Assembly: GCA_003477045.1 (NCBI GenBank)
Contig: DMTS01000116.1
Location: forward strand, 19,189-27,591
Length of the DNA stretch: 8,403 nucleotides
Origin: Candidatus Delongbacteria bacterium
GTDB taxonomy: Bacteria; UBA4055
Direction of reading: 5' to 3'
Shown piece by piece: positions 1 through 5,094 of this stretch. Under the pieces are notes generated by a model. The model did not search any database and had not been told where the DNA came from. It saw nothing but the letters and a program-made list of their open reading frames with translations. Position numbers and translations under genes: made by a program. Positions within the stretch are counted from its first letter, which is position 1. Each line of letters begins with the position of its first letter.

Positions 1-55
1 CTTGCAATTTGAAAGTTATATTTTCAGAATGCAAGGTTATCAGGTGAATAATTGA
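1..55 (+). CDS. 3' end of an upstream gene (partial)
   Basis: The frame beginning at base 2 is open up to a TGA at 53-55 and reads LQFESYIFRMQGYQVNN. It runs in from outside the window, so neither its start nor its identity can be judged. Its stop overlaps the TTG at 52 of the next gene as TTGA, the usual arrangement of translationally coupled bacterial genes, and this overlap is the main reason to take it as real coding sequence. Only 17 residues are visible, so it could also be chance open frame. Confidence 0.4.
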   Translation, partial: LQFESYIFRMQGYQVNN

Positions 56-684
56 ACTTTCTATACTCAGATATTTTCATGCAGACATATTTCACTTTAT
101 GGGTGGTTCTTCTGCTGATAGCTATCTCAATAGTTAAAAAGGATCAGAAAGAATATGAACTTCTGCATAAAAACTATTGGCAGTTCCTGTTCGAGCCATG
201 GAAAGTGATTACCTTTCTGATCGCAACATTTTTCATCACGATCGTAGCTCCGTATTCAGGCGATCCAACATGGGATTATGCGAATTCGATAATAATTTCG
301 ATCCTGACTTATGTATTTGCACCATGGACAGTCGGCGTAATTTACAGAGGCTTCAAGAGGAAGAAATTCAACAGCAAATTATTCACGGCAATAGTCTTCT
401 TCTTTATACCGTGCTGGGCTTACGATGCATATATTTACTTCAAAGACGGATATTATCCGGTAACATGGTTCACGAATGTGATAATCTCAAGCGGGATCGT
501 ACTTACCGCAGGACTGTTTTGGAATTTATGCAGAACGGACAAAGGAACCGAGTTTGCGTTCAGACTGGGTGACTGGCCGGTAAGATCAAGATCGTCGGTC
601 AGAAAAATGCTTGTCCCGATGCTGATCCTCATGTTCCCTGTCGTCTATGCAACAGGCTGGTTCGTATATAATTATTTTTGGTAA
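52..684 (+). CDS. Polytopic integral membrane protein, unknown function
   Basis: A 210-residue, strongly hydrophobic protein with about six predicted membrane segments (near residues 13-28, 52-68, 79-98, 110-130, 140-160 and 187-208), joined by short charged loops such as RGFKRKK at 99-105. I do not recognise the family and see no catalytic motif. The TTG start at 52 is chosen because an in-frame TAA lies directly upstream, AGGTGA (42-47) can serve as ribosome binding site, and TTGA overlaps the preceding stop. An ATG at 79 (residue 10) is the alternative. Its base composition is clearly less AT-rich than the following 6 kb and resembles mtaB, so it is probably host chromosome and marks the left side of the accessory block. 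Confidence 0.8.
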   Translation: MNFLYSDIFMQTYFTLWVVLLLIAISIVKKDQKEYELLHKNYWQFLFEPWKVITFLIATFFITIVAPYSGDPTWDYANSIIISILTYVFAPWTVGVIYRGFKRKKFNSKLFTAIVFFFIPCWAYDAYIYFKDGYYPVTWFTNVIISSGIVLTAGLFWNLCRTDKGTEFAFRLGDWPVRSRSSVRKMLVPMLILMFPVVYATGWFVYNYFW

Positions 685-713
685 GAATTAGCTACAAAAA
701 AAACGGAGTTAAA

Positions 714-1256
714 ATGCTTCAAATTTTGACAATAATTTTAATAATAATAATTATCCATTTCAAATCATTTATGTCGAAAAAAGAAAAGCGAAGTAGAGGT
801 GAAATATTCATGTATTTTATTAAGCTCGCAGCTATGCTTTTGATAGTTCCCGGGCTACCATTTTATTTGATTTATCATTCGATTATTTTTGATATCGAAG
901 ACGGCTATAAGCGACACTTTGAGACACCTATTGAATATATTTCAGATTTAGAAGGTTATGGAGTGGGATTTTTAGACGGATATGCTCAATTTGCTTTTAG
1001 ATCAAACAAGATAATTGCTTTAAAACATGAAGATACATATATCACAGTAGTTGATAGCATTGAAAAAGATAAAATTATTAAAGACTTAATTATTAAATTT
1101 ACGCGTGATTGGTACGAAAAATATTTTGAATCTATAAGAAAAATCAATGTAGAAAACAGTGTACTTAAAATTCATTATAGAGATTCGGTATCCATCGATA
1201 GAAAGTATTTGTTTTTGAAAAATGAAAATATCCATTTGTTTACTATTTCGTACTGA
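714..1256 (+). CDS. Small membrane-anchored protein, unknown function
   Basis: A 180-residue protein. The ATG at 714 is preferred to a TTG at 678 in the same frame because GGAG (705-708) sits 5 bases ahead of it and the TTG would overlap the previous gene without a binding site. The N-terminus is a very hydrophobic run (LTIILIIIII, about residues 5-14), followed by a basic stretch (KKEKRSR) and a second membrane segment around residues 33-56. The remaining 120 or so residues look soluble, with mixed strand and helix character, and I recognise no motif in them. Codon use is much more AT-rich than in the gene before, making this the first gene of the accessory block. The stop at 1254 lies 12 bases before the ATG of the nuclease-like pseudogene, so co-transcription is likely. 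Confidence 0.65.
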   Translation: MLQILTIILIIIIIHFKSFMSKKEKRSRGEIFMYFIKLAAMLLIVPGLPFYLIYHSIIFDIEDGYKRHFETPIEYISDLEGYGVGFLDGYAQFAFRSNKIIALKHEDTYITVVDSIEKDKIIKDLIIKFTRDWYEKYFESIRKINVENSVLKIHYRDSVSIDRKYLFLKNENIHLFTISY

Positions 1257-1268
1257 GAGTAAGATAAA

Positions 1269-1931
1269 ATGAAAACAAAATCTGAAAATATGTTTGAACA
1301 ATTCTGTAATGAGCTTTCGATAAAATGTAATAGGATAGAAGAAGCGAAAGAGAAACGACCTGACTATGAAGTTGTTATAAATTCAACAAAAATGCTAGTA
1401 GAAGTCAAACAAATTGATCCTAATTAAGAAGAAAAAGAAAATCAAATGAAATTGAATAATGGTGAAATTGTTGCTTCATCATTAAAGCCAGGTGATAGGA
1501 TTCGAAAGAAAATTCATGAAGCTAACCCGCAATTAAGAGAGCTATTAAATGGTAGAAAAATCCCGTGTATTGTCTTAGTTTTAAACAACACTTATCATGA
1601 TCAGCATACAGAATGCTATTCAATATCAATTGCAATGCAGGGTTTTGATACAATAGATGTTACAATTCCGAAAAATCCTGAAAAGAATTTGTTATTTGGG
1701 GATGCTTATTCCGGCAAAGATAAAGCTATGACTAGTGATAAAAATACAACAATTAGTGCAATTGCGATAATAAATACTTTTAAAGATCCATTTATAATAG
1801 ATGTTTATCATAACAAGTACGCTAAAAATCCGATTGATTACAGTGTTTTAAAAATTCAGAGGGTAAGACAATATAGATTAAACGATAACAATAACAATAG
1901 TTTAGGTGAACCTTGGGAATTGATCGAATGA
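1269..1931 (+). pseudogene. PD-(D/E)XK-type nuclease-like gene interrupted by an in-frame TAA
   Basis: Two open segments lie in one frame: 1269-1424 (52 codons) and 1428-1931, separated only by the TAA at 1425-1427. Together they make about 220 residues. The first part has an acidic helix (FEQFCNEL) and then PD at residues 31-32, followed by a hydrophobic strand ending VEVKQ with E45 and K47. That is the spacing of the PD...(D/E)XK catalytic core of restriction-endonuclease-fold nucleases. The second part, which could restart at the ATG at 1446 as a 161-residue protein, continues with RKKIHEANPQLREL, a hydrophobic strand (IPCIVLVLNN) and later ISAIAIINTF. A restarted protein would lack all the catalytic residues. 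The single stop is the only lesion seen, so the inactivation is recent, or the codon is read through, or it is a sequencing error. The 3' end overlaps the LRR gene start by ATGA. The fold assignment comes from motif spacing only. Confidence 0.65.
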
Positions 1932-3583
1932 AAAAAGTATTTGTATATATATTGCTTTTAGCAATTATAACAATTTCATATTTAACTTTTATTAATATCA
2001 AAAATAAACCTACTCAAATCGTTAAACAAAGCAAAATAAGTTCAGATAGCATTAAATTCGACACACCGGAAGGCAGACATGCATGGTGGGATAGTCTTGA
2101 AGAGCAATGGAAAGAAGCTTTTAAAATAGGATATTTAGATAGATTTTCATATGAATATTACAGATCAAAGTATGAAGATAACAATTATGAAAATTACCGT
2201 GTGTGGTTAAAAGATAAGAATTACAGATATAAAGACAAGAATTTTGATAGTAAGTTATTCCCATATGATTCAGATTTACTTGAAATATTTAATATGAATA
2301 AATTCGATTTTTTTAAAGGAGACTTTTCAAATCTATCAGGACTGTTTTATCTTGCCAATGTAGAAACTCTGATTACCAATCGCAATTATTACTTATCTTC
2401 AACAGATGGAATTTGTAGCTTGGAAAAATTAAAGTATTTAGATTTATCACGAAACCCAATTGAAAGAATTGATGGTCTGGAAAAACTGCCTAACCTGAAA
2501 CAAGCAGATCTTTCTTTTAACAAAATAAAAAAAATCCCTGATTTGACTTCTTTAATTAAACTCGAGTATTTAAATCTGCAATATAACTTGATTACAAGTG
2601 AAGATATTAAGAATCTCCCAAAATTCGGCACATTGAAGTATTTGAATCTTAGAAATAATGAAATTGATTCTATTGAGTTTAAAGAAGGTTATGACAGCTT
2701 AAGATATCTTGATCTGAGCAGAAATAATTCAATAGAAATAAATAAAGAATTTAAATACGCAATAGACAGTTCTCTCCAAGTTGATCGTGGAAGAATTAAA
2801 TCGCTTATAATTAATATAGATTTAAAAAATCTTAAAACCCTTATTTGTAACCAAATTAGCTTGACCAGCCTGTATAAAATAAACCTTAATAGAACTAATA
2901 TTGAATTTTTGTCGGTTAACTATAGTAACTTATCAAGCCTTGACGGGTTAGAAAATTTTGGAAGTCTTAAAGGCTTAGATTGTGTTTCTAATAAAATTGA
3001 AAACATCTCATTAAGAGATACTCTGAATTCAATGGAAGATCTTAATATATCTGAAAACTATTTACAAAAATTAACAGGTATTGAAAAAATGCCGAATCTT
3101 AAACACCTCAACTGTGCATATAATGATGTAAAAGATATAAAAAGTATTGAATCTCTAAATAGCTTGGAATGTTTAAATATTTCGAATAATCCTATAAAGG
3201 ATATAAAGGCTATCGAATCTTTGAATAATTTGAAGCATCTCAATGTTTCAAGGAATCTTTTTGAAGGAATTGAATCTGTTTTAAAAATGACCAATCTGAG
3301 ACATTTGGATTTGAGTTATAATTCTTTATCAAATATAATCGGAATAAAAAAATTAAAAAATCTTAGTTATTTAGATTTGTCAGGTAATGAAATTATAAAC
3401 TACAATGAGCTTAAGCAGCTAAATAAATTAGATACTTTAGTGTTATACAAAAGTAAACGTGATGAAAAATTTGAGAACCAATCCGAGATTGACTCAATCG
3501 TTAGTAAGCTAAATCTCAAACTTTACATCGATAATTATGAAGATTATGGTTACAAAATTTTGAAATTAAGCGGGGGATTTTAA
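1928..3583 (+). CDS. Membrane-anchored leucine-rich-repeat protein 1
   Basis: A 551-residue protein. The ATG at 1928 overlaps the preceding TGA (ATGA), which suggests translational coupling and decides the start over a TTG at 1913. Residues 4-22 (VFVYILLLAIITISYLTF) form an uncleaved anchor or signal peptide with no lipobox cysteine, so the body is expected outside the cytoplasmic membrane. Residues 51-66 carry a WW-x-SL-x3-WKE-x-FK box that is also found in LRR protein 2. From about residue 125 to 530 there are many 21-23-residue leucine-rich repeats of the LxxLxLSxNxI type, for example LKYLDLSRNPIERIDGLEKL. LRR arrays bind proteins or other ligands; the ligand here is unknown. There is no enzymatic domain. 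Composition is very AT-rich. It is followed by the first displaced copy of the mtaB start. Confidence 0.85.
   Translation: MKKVFVYILLLAIITISYLTFINIKNKPTQIVKQSKISSDSIKFDTPEGRHAWWDSLEEQWKEAFKIGYLDRFSYEYYRSKYEDNNYENYRVWLKDKNYRYKDKNFDSKLFPYDSDLLEIFNMNKFDFFKGDFSNLSGLFYLANVETLITNRNYYLSSTDGICSLEKLKYLDLSRNPIERIDGLEKLPNLKQADLSFNKIKKIPDLTSLIKLEYLNLQYNLITSEDIKNLPKFGTLKYLNLRNNEIDSIEFKEGYDSLRYLDLSRNNSIEINKEFKYAIDSSLQVDRGRIKSLIINIDLKNLKTLICNQISLTSLYKINLNRTNIEFLSVNYSNLSSLDGLENFGSLKGLDCVSNKIENISLRDTLNSMEDLNISENYLQKLTGIEKMPNLKHLNCAYNDVKDIKSIESLNSLECLNISNNPIKDIKAIESLNNLKHLNVSRNLFEGIESVLKMTNLRHLDLSYNSLSNIIGIKKLKNLSYLDLSGNEIINYNELKQLNKLDTLVLYKSKRDEKFENQSEIDSIVSKLNLKLYIDNYEDYGYKILKLSGGF
3128..3259 (+). repeat. 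Two adjacent near-identical 66-bp LRR units within LRR protein 1
   Basis: The unit starting at 3128 (encoding VKDIKSIESLNSLECLN...) and the one starting at 3194 (encoding IKDIKAIESLNNLKHLN...) are exactly 66 bp, or 22 codons, apart and more alike than the other repeats. This suggests a recent in-frame duplication of one repeat, a normal way for LRR arrays to change length. Confidence 0.55.
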
Positions 3584-3592
3584 AGTAAGATC

Positions 3593-3634
3593 ATGAAAAA
3601 ACTCTTCGTCCATACATTCGGGTGCAAGGTGAAT
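3593..3634 (+). repeat. Copy R1 of the mtaB 5' end, identical over 42 bp
   Basis: These 42 bases are identical to the first 14 codons of mtaB at 6736, starting exactly at the ATG; similarity stops after the AAT codon. The frame continues as a 30-codon ORF (MKKLFVHTFGCKVN, then LITKVLCRFF...) ending at TAG 3683-3685. It lacks every MtaB functional residue except the first cysteine, so it cannot be a working enzyme. It lies 9 bases after the stop of LRR protein 1. It is either a displaced relic of the mtaB start or one end of an inserted unit. Confidence 0.93.
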
Positions 3635-3637
3635 TTG

Positions 3638-3666
3638 ATAACAAAAGTGTTATGCCGTTTTTTCGG
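3638..3666 (+). other. Two small hairpins just after R1; possible weak terminator
   Basis: ATAACA (3638-3643) and TGTTAT (3648-3653) pair perfectly around an AAAG loop. They are followed by CCG, six T (3658-3663) and CGG. The first stem plus T-run could act as a weak terminator for the LRR1 transcript, but the stem is nearly all A:T. The same ATAAC.../...GTTAT arrangement follows copy R3, so it may instead belong to the end of the inserted unit. Confidence 0.35.
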
Positions 3667-3682
3667 TTTGATTTGGAATAAA

Positions 3683-3714
3683 TAGTTTTGTATATTAGGT
3701 AGATTAAAGGAGAT
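3683..3714 (+). promoter_or_regulatory. Possible promoter and strong ribosome binding site for the nucleotidyltransferase
   Basis: AAAGGAGAT at 3706-3714, six bases before the ATG at 3721, is the clearest Shine-Dalgarno sequence in the accessory block. TAGTTTTG at 3683-3690 fits the Bacteroidota -7 box TAnnTTTG, but I see no convincing upstream TTTG element and the host group is unknown. The binding site is well supported; the promoter is speculative. Confidence 0.35.
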
Positions 3715-3720
3715 GCTTTA

Positions 3721-4029
3721 ATGTTCAGTCTTAATGACTATGTAAATGAACTTGATCTTGACAAATTATGCAGGAAGCATAATATCAAGTCATTATCTCT
3801 TTTCGGTTCTGCGGTCAGGGACGAATTGAAGCAGGATAGCGATATTGATATTCTTATAGAATTTGAAAAAGGATGTACACCGGGTCTAATTTCTTTTATA
3901 GGGATTCAAAGGGATCTATCCCGTTTGATCGGAAGAGAAGTTGATCTTAGAACAAAAGGTGATCTGAGTAAATACTTTATAGACAAGGTTATGAATGAAA
4001 GAAGGATCGAGTATCCTTATTGTATCTGA
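3721..4029 (+). CDS. Minimal nucleotidyltransferase (MNT/MntA-type), no HEPN partner
   Basis: A 102-residue protein with the pol-beta-like minimal nucleotidyltransferase signature: LFGSAVRDE with G29-S30, then DSDIDILIEF with D41 and D43, and a third acidic residue in the strand REVDLR (D75). These are the metal-binding and catalytic positions. Length and the C-terminal YFIDKVMNERRIEY helix match small MNT proteins. In the family, MntA proteins are antitoxins that AMPylate a HEPN toxin (HepT) encoded next door. Here no HEPN gene is adjacent on either side, so the partner has been lost, lies elsewhere, or this protein acts alone. It has its own strong ribosome binding site and sits between copies R1 and R2 of the mtaB start, filling that 479-bp unit alone. 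Its composition is less AT-rich than the LRR genes. Confidence 0.9.
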   Translation: MFSLNDYVNELDLDKLCRKHNIKSLSLFGSAVRDELKQDSDIDILIEFEKGCTPGLISFIGIQRDLSRLIGREVDLRTKGDLSKYFIDKVMNERRIEYPYCI

Positions 4030-4071
4030 TCTGAAATTTGATATTTCAAAATACACATTAAATTATAATAA

Positions 4072-4113
4072 ATGAAAAAACTCTTCGTCCAGACATTCTT
4101 GTGCAAGGTTAAT
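4072..4113 (+). repeat. Copy R2 of the mtaB 5' end, 38/42 identical
   Basis: Forty-two bases starting at an ATG match mtaB codons 1-14 with four differences: CAT to CAG, GGG to TTG (two bases) and GTG to GTT. The next bases TTGATAA also match those after R1 but not mtaB, so R1 and R2 share a junction. Two of the three changed codons alter the amino acid (H7Q and G10L), as expected for sequence no longer under MtaB selection. Confidence 0.9.
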
Positions 4114-4125
4114 TTGATAAAATGA
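4072..4125 (+). CDS. 17-codon leader ORF made from the displaced mtaB start
   Basis: The R2 copy reads MKKLFVQTFLCKVNLIK and ends at TGA 4123-4125, which overlaps the ATG of the following membrane protein gene as ATGA. The downstream gene has no ribosome binding site at normal distance (nearest AAGG at 4105-4108, 13 bases away), so its translation may depend on ribosomes finishing this leader. The peptide itself probably has no function. That it is translated is inferred. Confidence 0.35.
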   Translation: MKKLFVQTFLCKVNLIK

Positions 4126-5048
4126 GCAATTCTAAAGAGAACATATTTCAGCTATTCAGTTTAACAATCAAGAATAAGATTACATTAAGCGTATTCTCAA
4201 TAATTCTTCTTCAATCTGTATTTTACCTGACCTTTGATGTTGATCCACTGAGCAAATTTCTTTTACTGCTATACATATCAATCTTTGCACTGCTTCTGTA
4301 CCGGGATAAATACAGAAATAAAAACGAGAACAGATCAATTACTTGTAGTAATTTCAATTCGATATTTATTTTAAATTCGGTTTGTGTAATGCTATCACTA
4401 TATTTAAAGGTGCCTACGATACTTGTGATTATTTCTCCCCTTCTTCATGTTATTTTAACATCGATCTTTCTTAGATATGTAAAATTCTCGGATGCAGAAT
4501 TTCAAAGACAGGAAGCTTTTTTCATTACTTTACTTTCATTTGCAGTCTTGCTGCCAGACCGTTCTTTCAATCCGTTCCCTACAATGCCGCACCTGATGTT
4601 TATATATATTTCAATTCTGTCAATTCTGCTCTACTATCTGTATTATAGAGCAAATAGTAAAAAGCAAAAATTCAAATATACATTCTCAGATATGTTCGGA
4701 CAAATGTTCGCATCTTTTCTATTTGCCTTTTTATTAGTAATGCCTGTTTTAATGTCGGGTTTTATGGTAAACATGGTAATGTTCGATGAGACTTCGTATA
4801 GTTATCGTTTTTTTAATAATTTCTCGGATTCTATACCTTATTTTTATGCGGCATTCATAGCATCATTTTATCTGTTATTTGTAGTGGTACGCATGAATGA
4901 GGTGTTTTTTAAAACAGAGAAAAATCTGAAAAGTCTTTCTAAAATCGAATGGGTTCGAATACCAGTCAGAATAATTGAAACTATTTTAGTGCTTTTGTTC
5001 ATCCTTCTGATTATACTTGCGATAATAGCTTATGTTAACGGGGCTTAA
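4122..5048 (+). CDS. Polytopic integral membrane protein, unknown function
   Basis: A 308-residue protein, mostly hydrophobic, with roughly eight or nine membrane segments (among them near residues 20-38, 43-60, 80-96, 98-118, 155-173, 190-215, 235-258 and 284-305). Loops between are short and rich in K, R and N, for example YRDKYRNKNENR after segment two. I recognise no family or active-site motif; the length would suit a transporter-like or scaffold membrane protein, but there is no positive evidence. The start ATG overlaps the stop of the R2 leader (ATGA). It is the only gene between copies R2 and R3, and its stop is 4 bases before the R3 ATG that begins LRR protein 2, so the two are likely expressed together. 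Confidence 0.8.
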   Translation: MSNSKENIFQLFSLTIKNKITLSVFSIILLQSVFYLTFDVDPLSKFLLLLYISIFALLLYRDKYRNKNENRSITCSNFNSIFILNSVCVMLSLYLKVPTILVIISPLLHVILTSIFLRYVKFSDAEFQRQEAFFITLLSFAVLLPDRSFNPFPTMPHLMFIYISILSILLYYLYYRANSKKQKFKYTFSDMFGQMFASFLFAFLLVMPVLMSGFMVNMVMFDETSYSYRFFNNFSDSIPYFYAAFIASFYLLFVVVRMNEVFFKTEKNLKSLSKIEWVRIPVRIIETILVLLFILLIILAIIAYVNGA

Positions 5049-5052
5049 GTTT

Positions 5053-5094
5053 ATGAAAAAACTCTTCGCCCATACTTTCGGGTGCATGGATAAT
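5053..5094 (+). repeat. Copy R3 of the mtaB 5' end, 37/42 identical, now the start of LRR2
   Basis: Forty-two bases from the ATG match mtaB codons 1-14 with five differences, giving MKKLFAHTFGCMDN in place of MKKLFVHTFGCKVN. Unlike R1 and R2, the reading frame runs on without a stop into the LRR protein 2 gene. The changes V6A, K12M and V13D fit relaxed selection for MtaB function. Confidence 0.9.

Noticed and set aside
22..50. TGCAAGGT and GGTGAAT near the window start resemble the end of the 42-bp mtaB core.
   Set aside because: Only short pieces match, with an insertion between them and no match to the first half of the core; the region reads as the coding tail of an upstream gene, so this is probably chance.
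177..572. A 131-codon open frame inside the first membrane protein gene.
   Set aside because: It lies in another frame of a gene with clear membrane-protein character and gives a low-complexity, arginine-rich product with no start signal; it is a shadow.
678..713. TTG start at 678 for the second gene.
   Set aside because: It overlaps the end of the previous gene and lacks a binding site, while ATG 714 has GGAG at good spacing.
3593..3685. The 30-codon ORF of copy R1 as a truncated mtaB pseudogene or functional peptide.
   Set aside because: Only the first 14 codons derive from mtaB and none of the downstream mtaB sequence is present; it fits a duplicated site better than a decayed gene, and nothing indicates a peptide function.
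4032..4048. TGAAAT...ATTTCA hairpin after the nucleotidyltransferase as a terminator.
   Set aside because: A 6-bp stem with a single G:C pair at most and no T-run after it is too weak to call a terminator.
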